A program made the translations under genes and the position numbers. Positions 51,557 to 64,000 of a stretch of 64,000 nt of DNA are shown one piece after another. Location: positions 18,763,883 through 18,827,882 of the forward strand of contig NC_034414.1 of the NCBI RefSeq assembly GCF_002078875.1. The letters run 5' to 3'. Below the pieces are notes generated by a model, which did not search any database, was not told the DNA's origin, and was given only the letters and a program-made list of their open reading frames with translations. The DNA comes from Numida meleagris (lineage: Eukaryota > Chordata > Aves > Galliformes > Numididae). Every line of letters begins with the position of its first letter. Position 1 is the stretch's first letter.

Positions 51557-54500
51557 TCATGGGAAGCTAAAGGAAGAAACTTGACATAGTATTGTCATTG
51601 CTGATTTGACAGAATAGGACCCAACATTATGATCCCTATACCGCTGTAATGCTGAAAAACAGCTGTGATTGTTCCTAAAAATCACGAGCTACAAGGAGCA
51701 TTCTTCTGCTGCCCCAACCGTCTGCTGACAGGAAACATGCATAGATGCGAGCATCTAAACATAGACGCTGGTAGAATTTTTAAAGACACCTCTTTATAGC
51801 AGAACTGAGACGCTGCTAGGCAGTGATAAGAGCAGAGAAAATATTCCAACAGCAGTACTGCTCCCCTGAGACGTGGTAAGGCAAGGCAAATCTGTTGAGA
51901 GATAAAGGATCTCGAGAGAAGTTTTAAACTTGCCTATGTGCATATAAAATATATAAAATGTGTATATGTCCATATATAGACCAAAACCTATTCTCAGATG
52001 AGATCAGTTAAAGCTACAGCTGCTCCTTGAGTATTTTCCTAGGTTTATGACAATGACATGAACTGAGAAAGGAATCATGCTTCTTGTCCTTTCAACTAAT
52101 CATGTTTCTGCTTCTCTACAGACCTGCCTTTTTCACTCAGTTTTCTGAAATCTCCAACAAACCAATACTCATTAAATCACTTTAGATATCTATTTTTTCC
52201 TCAACTAAATGATCAGAAGATCATGACATCTACTAGAAGTTGTTTTTACAGTAAGCGTGTTTCACACAAACGATCACCAAGGGCTCTTTATTGGCAAGAG
52301 AACCCACGAGGGAAAAGACAAAGAACAAAACACAGCAACAATAATATGTACAAAGAGCTATAAAAAAGGTAGAATTCAGTGAAGAAAGGAAGCGTGTAAG
52401 AGAAGGAAAGCTGAATCTCAGCAAGTCTCAAGGATAGAATAACTTTGGTAAGGTCTCTGAGATCAGCTCAGACTAAGGGTCCACAGCTTGAAACTTCTCC
52501 AAAATGCAGCGGGTTTGTAATTGTGCCGAGAGGGAAGCCACTACAGACTGCTAGCTGTGGAAAAGTGAGATTTATAAGGGAGGGGAAGGCAGGGCAACAC
52601 CTACCTTTGCAGGAGGGGAACCTTAATATCACAACAAGCATGACAGAAAGGATTAATGGCTAGCTTCTGTGTCAAAGAGAGGCTTTTGGACAATGTTTAG
52701 CATCAGCTGTGCTCCTCAGATTCAGAGCTAGAGTAAATGCAGTTAACATTTTGGGACCAATGTATCAGATCAGATTTTTCTTTCCCAAAGGAAGCATAGA
52801 GGTAAAAAGTTGACTTCAAAAAGAGGCAAGATCCTGCTCATTTCCTTATCAATAGTTCTTTGTCTTTCCAAGAGACAGTAGCTCTCAACTGTTGGTACAT
52901 TCTGAACTCAGCAGCAAAGAGCCCCTGCCTCAGAGATACCTTTACGAACTTAACAAAGTGTGAGAGACTTCGCAGACACAAGGGTACAAGAGAGGTAAAC
53001 TATTCAGCGTTTACCTTGTGAAGGACTGCTTCTACCCAAGAATAGGAACAATTAAGCTAGGAGTAAAAGGAAGACTGTCGAGCACACACACACACACAAA
53101 GAAAAACAACAGCTGATTAATCAGAATCTGAAATTGTTGAGGATGTAAAACTTCAGAGAAAATAAGGCAGATCACTCAAGTAAGATAGAATCAGAAGTAA
53201 TGCTCTGGCATGACAGATAATACTACAGTAGGGTTCTTCAGACCATTAATAAAGCTCAACATTAAGATCATTTATCTGTTCGGATCAGCAATTCTCTGGG
53301 ACTACTACATTCACCTGGCAAAAGGGAATCTCCATCAGATCTAGAGGAACATAAAATAAGAATAACACATGGCAATGCTCATACTTGTTAAGAAGGAAAG
53401 ATTTTAAAATGAGATCAGTTAACGGACTATTTATTCTAGAGCAATTTATTTTCGTATTAAAATCAGTTTTATTGTAGATTTTTCCAAAAGGAAGAAAAAT
53501 CAGCTTTTCCCAAAGCAACTGTAAATAGCAGGTGTTAATGTTTTCTATGCACAACTACAGAACTGGAAGTTTCAGAACTTTGGATCGACAACAGTCTCAA
53601 CAGCTGGTCCTGAGAGCTAAAAATCTAAATGAGGAAAGCAAAAGAGAAGGGGGGGGGAACACACCACCACAACCTGCACTTATGTCCCCAAACCCTGAGC
53701 AGCAGTACAAAGCAGGGCCACATGACACAGCAGCTACTCCTGCCTGCTCTCATCCACACTATTATCAACCATATTGTTATAAGATCAAAGAGAGAAGGCA
53801 AGATTTGCTTGTGTGGCCACCAATACCAAATGCCGCACATATGACAAAGTACAATTAATAAAACCCTGATCTCATCACACTCTGTTTCAAATCAGCGTAG
53901 TTTCCAAATTTGCTTTTTGTGATTTGCTCCAATCTTAAGTGGAAACCAGGAAAACATACACCCTGCAGGAAAAAAATAAACCATATTTGGGAGGGACTGA
54001 ATCAGGAGAAGAGGGAAGGTCAAAAATGCAAAGAAATGATGGAAAATATTCCTGGTCTTGAAACGAGCCATATACCAGCTCTTTATACTACAATGCACAC
54101 GTCATAAAAGCTAAGTGCAACACCATTAGGCATTTCACATTTCTCTTAGACATTTATTATTTAGACATCACTTCTCTTTTATGTCTTCCCTGGAAGGTCA
54201 AGACAAATTTTCTCCCATCATCTCCAAGGTCCAGGTTGGTAATGAAACACCTACCCCCCAAAATAATTGCTGCATTATATGCTGCAGTGCTCCATTTGAA
54301 AAGGGGAAGGTGAAATAGCTTTATTCTTCAGGGAGCAGGGCTTCCACATAGCACACCAATAGCTTTCACGTTTCTCTCATTTTTTTTCAATTCCTGCTTT
54401 GCAACATCACAAATTTTTGAGGTTACACTAAAAGAAATCAAAACAACTTCTACATGTTCCACTCTTCATTAACCAGAATGGGAAAATGAAAAACATTCTT

Positions 54501-57500
54501 CTAATTGAAAGGAGAAAGACTTATGAAATAGACACAATAGGGAAAACCAGTTTTATGCGATTGTATTTTCTGAATAGTATGGTAAAATTCAGTAATCCTA
54601 ATTTTCTGGTGAGCAGAAGATGAAAAATAAAAAATGAAACTACACATTTGAATTTATTATTCTCTTTCAAGAATCAAAGCACATGTGCTGCTCCTGTTTA
54701 CATTGTTGTGTCTCTGACTCCTCTCTGTTTAAAACTTCCATAAAGATGCCTGGAGTTTGGCTTTCATATTTATATTTGTCCCTTGTGTAGTAATAATGAA
54801 TTATACTACACCACAGCATTAAAATGTAGCCCAAAAAATGCACCTATGTACATTAATAAGAAGCAGTTTATTATTGTGATCCCTTGATTCTAATAACTGA
54901 AGCAAGCAGTTAAGTACAAGGCTGTGGTTTGGTTTTTTGTTGTTGTTTTGTTTTAAACCATCAATGTAATATACTTTTGCAAAGACACACACCAAACTAG
55001 GACTGCATATTCTAATTTCCAGTGCATAGTCAGTTCCTATTTGATATCACGATTTTGACATTTTTGACAACTCCTTTGTACAGAGATCTACGCGTCCAGG
55101 CTGGCTAAAATGGATGCTTTGGCACAGCAAAATCACAATCTCATTTGAAAAGTGAGGAGTAGAGGATTTACTAAAGAGCTCTCAATATATTGTTCAACGC
55201 AAACTTCAGTTTGCATGAGGCATCTACACTTCTGTTGCTACACAGCTGCCCTCAGAGACATGTGACTGGTTTGCCCTTGCAGAAAATGGGGAAAGATTTA
55301 ACAGAGATGGATGTAAGAACCAGCCACAAAGCAAGGTAACCTGATAAAGCTCTTTTTATTAGCTACTGTAATAAAGAACATTGATCTGCAGAACTCCAGC
55401 TCTTGAATGCACAAAACAGAGTGAATTTCTCTAACAGTTCTGAAAAAAATCTGGCAAGCATGGCTTTGCTCCTCACAGCGATAAGAACGTCCCTGGAGAG
55501 CCATACCAGCCTGGCTCTGGGAACAGGTCAGCAATGGAAGTAGGGCCATTCCTCTCCTGAATGTGGAAAATGAATTTCTCTATTCTATTTTTCCACTATC
55601 AAGGGGCAGGAGAACGATGCAGAGTATTTACAATGGGCAACGATTTTAAGTACTGCAACAGGGTTGTAGCAGCATACTATTTTTGCAGTATTTCTGTTGG
55701 ACACAAATACATCTCAGTCCAACAAACCTTAGATTTCACTGACTCAAGGTTTGATTCTGCAGTGCATATCCCATCACTTAACCTGGAGGGAGTAGTTCCA
55801 TGAATAAAGCTAAAGGATAATAAACCATGTAAAATCCACGCAAAGCACTGTGCTCACTGACGACCCCCACTCCCCCAGACACCACCAAGCTTACATTCCC
55901 TGCCTGCAGAGACCAGAAGAAATAGATAAGGGAAGCTATGTGACAATTTCAAAGACATGGCACTCCAGGCTGATGGAGTACAGATGTCTAAAACCAATCC
56001 ATACCTGATCCTCACCACACTGGACACAGATGACCCACCTTTTTTTTCCAGTGCACAACTAATGCTTGTGGAATAAAATCAGAGATTAAAGCAGACCAAG
56101 AGTTTTAAAAGAACTGCAATACAGAACACTAAAAATACTGTCGTACAGGAAATCACACTTTATCAGCTGTCAGTACAACAGCAAACACAACTGTCTGCAA
56201 ATAATGCTAGAAGCAGGAGATACAAAGCAAGAGTGAGACTGGGGAAGACGGTAAGTTATTACACTCAGATTGGTTGCTGAAACCTTGTTGCATAGGAGGC
56301 CTGACACAACACAACATAAAATAACAGAGGTCACAACTACCATTATTGTACAAGAATCAACCATACTTGTTACCTAGAGAACTCTAACTGGAAAAAGGGC
56401 AAAAATCTCTCCTACTGAAATCCCTGCATCCCTCGGCTAGGTAAAAGAGAGCAAAGATGACTTTTATTTATCTGCATAGGAAAGTGCTATTTACAACCTG
56501 TGTGATCCTTGGAAATGGATTCTGAAGACAATATACAACCGATTCCTTCTGACAGTATTTCAGTACTTTCTACATTCAGAAGGACTTCTCATTATAACTC
56601 ATATATTAGCGATTTTCAAATCAAAAGTCGACTTCACACACATCCCAGTAGAAGCAGTTCAGATATATACAGCATCTAGGTAACGTCGCATTTTAAGACG
56701 ACAAGGATTTCATTTCTGTACAATCTGAGAAGACTATTTGATGTTCTAACCCAACACTGACTGGCTCTTTATGCTGTTGACTGACCTTAAACATTAGCCT
56801 GATTAATAAATACATCATACACATTAGCTACTGTAGTGAGAAGAGGTAGAAGCAAATCTTTTCCTAAAGTAAGAAATAACACACACTAAATTTTTAATTA
56901 GTTTGAAAAACCTGTGATGTACCCTTCAGCAGTACTGTCACATCACCAACACAGCCATGCAAAGACACTGCCTCCAGTTCATTCCTCCTGGTTAAGTCAG
57001 TCATCGACTTGAAAAGAGAAGCATTCACCCAGAACACTAACCCAGGCTATGACAGGCCTGCCTGTTTGAGTCAAACAGAAGCATTTAAAGATTAGTTCCA
57101 CACCCCCTGATAAGAGATTAAGGGAAGTTTAGTGTTTATCTCCTTTTCTTTGGGAAATGCCCATGGTGTGACAGATACTCAGTACTGCAAATAACGCATC
57201 ATCAATGACTGAGTCAGTGATACCAGGGATGTTACATCTGGCTATTTGCATTCTGCTCACTTCGGTGTTTCGAGAAGCAATGCTGTAAATATACAGGGTA
57301 GTTCATATCCAGTAATTCAAGATCGGGATCATACCCTGTAGGAGCCAACTGATGTTTTAAAAAGATCTTATGTATTCTGTATATTTAAGCTAGATGGGAT
57401 CAGAGTTTATGATCTAAGCACATGCTTTAGAACCACGCTGGCTGCTGTTAGAAGGTCCTATTTTCCTTTTCCCTAAGGTACATATTCTTACCCTTGGTCT

Positions 57501-60500
57501 TGCACAGGATTATGCAGCCTTACACCTCAGTCAGGTCAGCAATCCACCCAATGGAAAGCTATCTTTCATGACTGAAAGTAAGTTTTCCATTAGGTCAGCA
57601 AACTGATCCAGCTAGCCCACAATCACACCAATTGCCAGAGCAAACACAAACAAGGGAAGCACATGGCTAGCCTGAGGAGAGCAGGATCTCATTTCATTGG
57701 CAACACAGACTTAGACTGAATTCAGTGTAACATGAACCCACATGTTGAACTTCCAATGATGCCATTTCCTAGCTGCGTTCCGTGACTCGCAGAATACAGA
57801 ATTATATCTCTAGACTGCTGCAAAGAAGCAGCTGTTTATATGTTGCCAATTCCTTTTCCTCTCAATTTGAAGAAAAATCTAAATGTATGCGAAATAATTT
57901 GCTAGAACAGTTTTGGTACATAAGCAGTTGCACATACTGTAAAAACAGCATCTTTCTCGTACAGGCTAACAATCAGTAAAATAAATAAATGAAGGATGTA
58001 TTATTATCATTGGGGCGTTAACATCCTCCAAAGTCAAGATTCAGTACAGTAGTTTTCTCTATTCTTGTCATTCTATTGTAAATCAGGAAGTTGGTGATTT
58101 TCTCAAGTACAACTCGCAGACTTTTGCATTAATTCAGCAAAACAATGTTCCTTAAAACAAAACAAAAAAAAACATCCTTCCATTCTTTACATTTGAGAAA
58201 AATAACTATACAGCATAAGTTAAAAATATCAGAAAGCAAACCTAGCTAAAACCTGGGTTTGAAATGCTTCAGGGATTTACATTAAGCCCCTTGTACTGGT
58301 GCATGTATCTTCTGACTACTGAAAAATATTTTATCCTATCATCCATTTGTTATTTTATAGTTTTGGTTTCTTATGTTAGTTCTGAGGAGAAAACTTGGAA
58401 TTCAGGCATTCACTTTGTAGTTCCCTTACTTTGGCTACGTAGATCTTCACTTAATACTTCTCATCAAACTAACATACCTGACTTCTAGTCAAGCAAAAAA
58501 CTCTCTGGAGCTTGAGATAAGTGATACGATAAACTTGGGTTGGTCTCTTCAAAGCTGAGCAACAGGTAAACTGGTAGAGAAAAGAGTAAAGATAGCAGTT
58601 TTGCACTATTTTTGAAAGCTAGGCTGGAATTTGGTAGGGATGCCACAGAAAGTTTTAGAAACAACATGAACAACCAGTCTGATGGCTACAGTCTGAGCAG
58701 AATATTGTCAAGCAGGCCAACTTTAGTACTCTCTTACAGAGAAGTGGGGATCTTAAACTGTAGCAGATGCTCATTGTTTAGAAGCACTGTTCTGTTGCAT
58801 ATATGAAAGTCCTTTTCTAAACTCAGTTTCTAAAGATGAAAATTACTCTCAAGATTAGAAATAAATCAGCCAAACTGACAAGAAAACCTGATTTAGCATC
58901 TAATGCACAACATCCTGTAACAAACCTGTAAGTTTTACACAATCTTTTAAAATGGCTTTAAAATTAATTTTTCCCTACGCATCACCAACAATAGAAAACT
59001 GTCTGCATTTAAAATATGCATTTAATTACCCCTACGATAGATTTATCTTTCTAGCAGATGTTGCATGGAGTATCTAGTGACTGTAAAATGTACTAATCAA
59101 ATGTGAAAAGTAAATGTGTACCAACCCCCTTTTTTTCCCCTTACTTCTTTCTTTCTTTCTCCAGTGACACTGTTTTTACACAAATCTAGTTCCAATCGCA
59201 ACACACATTAAATGCGTGGAGCCATTTGTGGGACAGCCTTAAAGCTCAAACAGCACCAGGAGGAAGTGTCAACGCTATTGTATATTCTAAAGTCATCCCC
59301 ATTACTGAACAGACCTTCTGATCTCTAGGTCAAGATTTCTCAGCAGATCAGATTTCTGTACTTGGAGAAATGGCTTATTTAGAAAACTATCACAATATAT
59401 TCCTTCTGGAAAACAATGAGAGCAGTTGTTTGAAAAGCAGAAACTGACCTGGACAACCTAAGTGTCAGAACAAGAATCACAGCTGCCCAATGTAATTTTC
59501 AGTAAGAACTACAGAGTAAATGCAAAGCATTAGTAATAATAATTGCACACTCTACTAAGTTGTTGTCTGCTTGGTCTTTGAAAACTTCTGTTTCAGAACT
59601 GGAATGCTTTGAAGCTTCATGTACATATTAATATAGACTCCCCCCTATTAACATGGTGTCTTATTCTCACCAACTATTCCAATAGTTTTGGACCATCCAT
59701 GGTCCATGAACGATAGCAAACCTAGAGACTGAATACCAGATGAGGCTTTCAAGAGATTTTCACCTGTAAGAAGCTGCCTGCATACAACAATCCAGAGACT
59801 GTCTTCGTATTTGTTAGTTCAGTCTTGATATTTTCCTCCAAACTCTCCCACCCATCTCCTTAAACAATAAATGCTTATTTGACTTCTCACACGTGCATAC
59901 CTGTAGCTCTTTTTCTGAGCTCTACTGTTATAACTGCACAGAAAATTTCATATCTGTTCTTAATAAAAATATATACAGAATTTAAAAACAGCTGAAAGAC
60001 TTCATAATTTGCTTTTTCTTGATCACTGAGTTTTTTTCTGGGGGGTTTTAATTGCTTTGGCTAGCAGCTATTTGATGCTCCTGTGATAATTTATCTTTGT
60101 TCAGAATTAGTTTAGCAATCCCTCTTCTTCAGATTGCAAATGCTAAAAGAAGTGAAACAAATCATGCTCTTGTTCTTCAAGTTCAAAGCTACTTAAAAAA
60201 AAAAAAAAAAAGAAATCAGACTGAAATCAGCTAAAGCCACGATCAAAATTAAATTCAAGAACTTAACATCTGGATTTCAATTAAGACAGTTAACAATTAA
60301 CTCCCAGCTTAACTCATAATACATCAAGGAGTTAGAAGAGGAAAAAAAAGTGTTTGATGTTAGTCTGAAAGTTGCTGAGCTATTAATCAGTAGTTATCAG
60401 TTTGCCTTAGATGACTAAAACTCATTAATATAAACGAGAAACCTGAAAGGATCACATTAGTATGCTATCACTTTCATAATTTACAGCACTGAAATAGCTA

Positions 60501-62801
60501 AAATAGTTAAGCTATCACACAATGCATAGACAGATAATTTGGCATCATTAATTTTATTCTGCAATTTGCCAAATATAATTGGGAATAATAGGAGCTCGTA
60601 CATCTGAGTTGCAGTAGCTTTCACCCACATTCCCTTTTATTTTTCCCCCTACAGCCCTGGCATTTCATGAATGAAACAGCACCAGAAGCGTCCAAATATT
60701 TTAATACCTTTGAGCTTTGGCAATCCACCAGTGCCACCCATCTCTGTCCTCCTTCTGCTCGTTTCCAGAGGCATTTTTTGTGCTTAAGCCTCTCACCCGC
60801 TACACCAAGCCCGCTTTTTGCTAAGGCGGTTAGAAGATAAAGGAGCTCCAGAGCAGTCAGCAAAGATACAGACTCTCATCAGAGATGACAGAAGCCATTT
60901 AGCCCAAGGAAAGTCTTACATTCCTTTCGATTTCAGTGGATACACACTTCATAAAAGAACAGCATTTGACAATTATTTCTAAAGCTTTTTGGTTTTGTTT
61001 CTACTGCCTTCCTGCGTGCAGCGTAAAAATTTTCCTCCCATCATCTTCATTATATAACACGTGCTGCTTCTCAGATAAAGCCCTGTCTTACTGTTGGCCA
61101 GTTACTAGCCAGCACAAAACTTAGCCATTCACCAGATCTATTTAATGCTGCTCACTGGCCAAATCATTCATTCTTAAAAGAACTTCTGTTGCCTAAATGA
61201 TTTTATGAAAAGGAAACAGATTCTCCCAAACAAAACAAACAAAAAATAATACCTCATATTTAATCCCAGAAAAAAAGAGAAAAAAAAAAATATGTCCTTA
61301 GTCATCAAATAGTTAATGCACCAGATCTTAAAAGCAATAAAGTAAACTCTAATTTTCAGTTAAGATACGCACTCAATTTATGCATACAGTTGATAGTGAG
61401 CAAAACTGTATTCTCCTCTCAGCCTCCCTAAGAAGTTACTCAGAGATCACTAGAATCTCTGCCTCTGAGTAAGAGCTTGTTTTTATTAGCTACTTCATAA
61501 ACATTGAAGTATGACTATGACTTATTTAAATTTTCAAGTTCACAAATACTGAGTTAGTTTAGGGAGAGCAATCCTTAAGTAAATTAATGTATGGATATGC
61601 TTAGTCTCATCCAGTCTTGTTTTCGGTCACTTTCATTCACCTAAAAGTATTGACAGAGTTCTAAGAAAGATGTTCTAATCCCAGAGGCAGATATGCTGAA
61701 TCAGGATCTCCTATTTACATCTGATATCTTCAACTGTAGATTTATCCCTTAGATCTGAAAGGCTCCACTAATTTCAGTGAATCAGACCCGATTTGAACCA
61801 TTGCTGGCAGGAACAACTTTCACCTGTGCTTTCTAAAGAGATGTCATTCTCTACACAGAAGGAAAGCATTCACCTTTCATGCTTTTTTACTTCACCAACA
61901 ATCCCTCTAGCTTTTAGGTTGACATACTTTTACAGAAATTCAAAATAACCATCGACTTGACTTATTTCATGCTGCAGTCCTTTATGGAGCTCTTCAAAGA
62001 AGATTCTTACTTCAGAGAGATAAGAGAGTTCTTTTGTCACACTGACATCTAGACTTTATTATCCTTTCATGGAAACTTCATCATTAATGGCAGTTAAGAA
62101 CCTAAGGAGGTCATGCTATTAAACACAACAGATATGCTCCTTTTAACTGTAAAAAGTTACAATTCCAGCTGCTGTTTTCACTGTTCTGGATATATTGTGA
62201 TTGCTTTTTTCTTGTACATTCCTTTCAGTCCAAGAACAACTAGAGCCCTCACACAAATGTTTTAGGGAAAAAATGTCATTTTTAAAGACAAAGGGAAGAC
62301 AAGGAGTTTTCAGCAATTAGTCCTGAAACTTTGTATCACTAGCTCCACCTCACACACTGAGAAATAATATTTGCAAGCAGATAAAGAACTAAATCTGAAA
62401 TTGCAGCTTCTCTAGAAAACAGTACAGAGCATGAACCTGACAGAAAAATCTCTCTCCGTGTTCAAATTAACCTCTTTGAATATTACTTTTAAGTCTCATG
62501 TCAATGTTGTCTATCTATTAAGAAGTGTTGCATAATAATAAATTACTTTTCACTTCGATTCGGCTATAAACTTTTATGTATTAATAAATTCAATTTCACA
62601 GTTTTGCAGGTGAGTAACATGAGGTAAAAGCCTCTCATTCTCTCTTCCTTTTCCCCAAGGATTCAAATAGGTTATTAGGTGTATAAATCACTTGGGCATG
62701 AAGACTAACGAAACTCCTGATCTTGAAAACCAGAACTACTCGTACTAAAATTTCTAACCTAGCTTTCTGGTTTTTTATATATATCCTTAATTTAAATAAT
62801 T
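51557..62801 (-). other. ABTB2 intron 1, 5'-ward part
   Basis: This is AT-rich non-coding sequence with a (CA)8 microsatellite at 53083-53098, a short TTTC run near 59145-59161 and A17 at 60195-60211. No recognised exon, RNA gene or well-preserved transposable element was seen. Confidence 0.65.
53083..53098. repeat. (CA)8 microsatellite
   Basis: Eight perfect CA repeats lie after CGAG and are followed by AAA. Confidence 0.9.
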
Positions 62802-63503
62802 AAGAATCACAAAATCATAGACCGGTTGAGGTGAGAGGAGATACCAAGTCTAGCTCCCTGCTCAAGCGGGGCCACCTGGAGCCACTTCCCTAGGACCATG
62901 TCCAGATGGCTTCAGAGTATCTCCAAGGAGGAGATTCCACAACCTCTCTGAGAAACCTATGCCAGTGCTCCAGCACCCACACAGCACCCGATTTTCAGAG
63001 GGAACTTGTGCTCCAGTTTGTGCCCATGGCCTCTTGTCCTGGCACTGGGCACCACTGACAAGAGCCTGTCTCCATGCATTTTGCACCCTCTGTTTAGATA
63101 TTTATGGACATTGATCAGATTTCTCTTGAGTTTCCTCCAGGCTGAGCAGCCCCAGCTCTCTCAGTCTCTCCTCACAGGAGAGAGATTTCAGACCTTTCAT
63201 CATCTTTGTGGCCTTCTGTTGGGCTGTTCCCAACGTCTCTCTTGTCCCTCCAAGCATGTCTCAGCACAGCTGAGTAGAGAGGGCAGGATCATCCCCATCT
63301 GCTCACAACATTCCTCCCCTAATGCATCCCAGGACACCATCAGCCTTCTTTGCCTCAAGGACACATTACTGGCTCGCAGTCAGCTTACTGTCCATCAGGA
63401 CCACAGGACCTTTTCTGCAAAGCTGCTTTCCAGCTGGTCAGCCTCCAGCATATACTGGGGCAGGTGCAGGACTGTGCACTTCCCTGTGCTGAACTTCACG
63501 AGG
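62802..63503 (-). mobile_element. CR1 LINE, older and internally deleted copy
   Basis: This is an antisense CR1 copy of about 700 bp. Family landmarks in plus-strand order are the AATCATAGA tail end, CTGGGCACCACTGACAAGAG, AGCCCCAGCTCTCTCAG, TAATGCATCCCAGGACACCA, CAGGTGCAGGACTGTGCACT and GAACTTCACGAGG. Between about 63220 and 63290 the alignment to the family pattern is shortened, which suggests an internal deletion of some tens of bases. The copy is decayed. It also creates a chance 214-codon frame on the opposite strand (63006-63650). Confidence 0.9.
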
Positions 63504-64000
63504 AACACAAAATACCCAAATTGCTTTCAGAGGGGTTTTTACAGCCATAAAGGAAAGAACACAGGATTTAAAACAATTGAAAAAGGGATAGTAATTATTC
63601 CAGCATCTTCCAAATCAACATATCTCTGCAGCCTCCTAGACCTAAAATAAGCCTACAAAAACAGAAGGATTTTTCCTGCAGTTAGTTGGGAGTACTATCC
63701 TCAGCAACCACCTGTTCCTCCCCCCCCCCCNNNNNNNNNNNNNNNNNNNNCCCCGTTCTGAGGGGCAGTGTTTGTCTGCTTACTCTGTCATGCATAAAGA
63801 AAAACAGAAGACCTTTCCTGCCACCCAACAAAAAGTAAAGGCAGGACAATAAAAGTTAAGTCAAAGCAATCACACAGACACATAGTATCACGAGACCATA
63901 GAAACAGGAACACCTTGAAGTGGCACCAAAACAAGGATGATTACTACCAGCTCACAGCTTTGCAAGGGCACATTGCTTCCCTGCTGTTAACAATGAAGAT
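63504..64000 (-). other. ABTB2 intron 1, right edge, with assembly gap
   Basis: Intron sequence beyond the CR1 copy. Apart from the poly-C gap (63720-63754) I see no gene or repeat. The first coding exon of ABTB2 is not present here. Confidence 0.6.
63731..63750. other. Assembly gap (20 N) within a poly-C run
   Basis: Twenty N bases are preceded by eleven C residues (63720-63730) and followed by four C residues (63751-63754). The N run is probably a placeholder and not a measured length. Confidence 0.98.

Noticed and set aside
62862..63086. Minus-strand 74-codon frame inside the CR1 copy
   Set aside because: It is part of a decayed CR1 copy, not a host gene.
1..64000. tRNA, rRNA, CRISPR array or bacterial-type operon
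   Set aside because: No T-arm (GGTTCGAATCC-like) sequence, no regularly spaced repeats and no gene-dense coding were seen. The window is vertebrate intron sequence.

Overview
This window is vertebrate nuclear DNA, almost certainly from a bird. It is about 40% GC, mostly non-coding, and holds at least three chicken-repeat-1 (CR1) LINE copies of the kind that dominate avian genomes. One CR1 copy still has an open reading frame for the C-terminal end of its reverse-transcriptase polyprotein. There are no prokaryotic genes, operons, CRISPR arrays or RNA genes. The many 60-170 codon open frames are chance frames in AT-rich intron sequence or lie in CR1 copies.

The only gene I can support is ABTB2 (ankyrin repeat and BTB/POZ domain-containing 2, also BPOZ-2), on the minus strand. 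Two coding exons are present: 11515-11661 (147 nt) and 8660-8870 (211 nt). Both have GT/AG borders, and the serine codon split across the intron between them is restored exactly. The peptide matches ABTB2 rather than its paralog ABTB3/BTBD11. Transcription runs from high to low coordinates. The large first coding exon and promoter lie beyond 64000. The exons for the ankyrin repeats and the BTB domain lie beyond position 1.

Layout. 1-8659 is intron 3 (phase 2), with a CR1 copy at 4204-4661. 8660-8870 is exon 3, 8871-11514 is intron 2 (phase 1), and 11515-11661 is exon 2. 11662-64000 is at least 52.3 kb of intron 1 (phase 1). It carries two more CR1 copies (34784-35068 and 62802-63503), a decayed ancient CR1/L3-like fragment (about 19700-19910), several MIR-like SINE remnants, a possible solo LTR (51051-51556), two A-then-G homopolymer tracts near 21.5 kb, and a 20-base assembly gap inside a poly-C run (63731-63750). 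Exon numbers are inferred from the human gene.

I did not find a convincing undescribed system. The items most worth a second look are the possible solo LTR, the paired A/G tracts, the poly-C gap, a few blocks that look like conserved non-coding elements in intron 1, and the in-frame 147-nt exon 2, which could be skipped without a frameshift.
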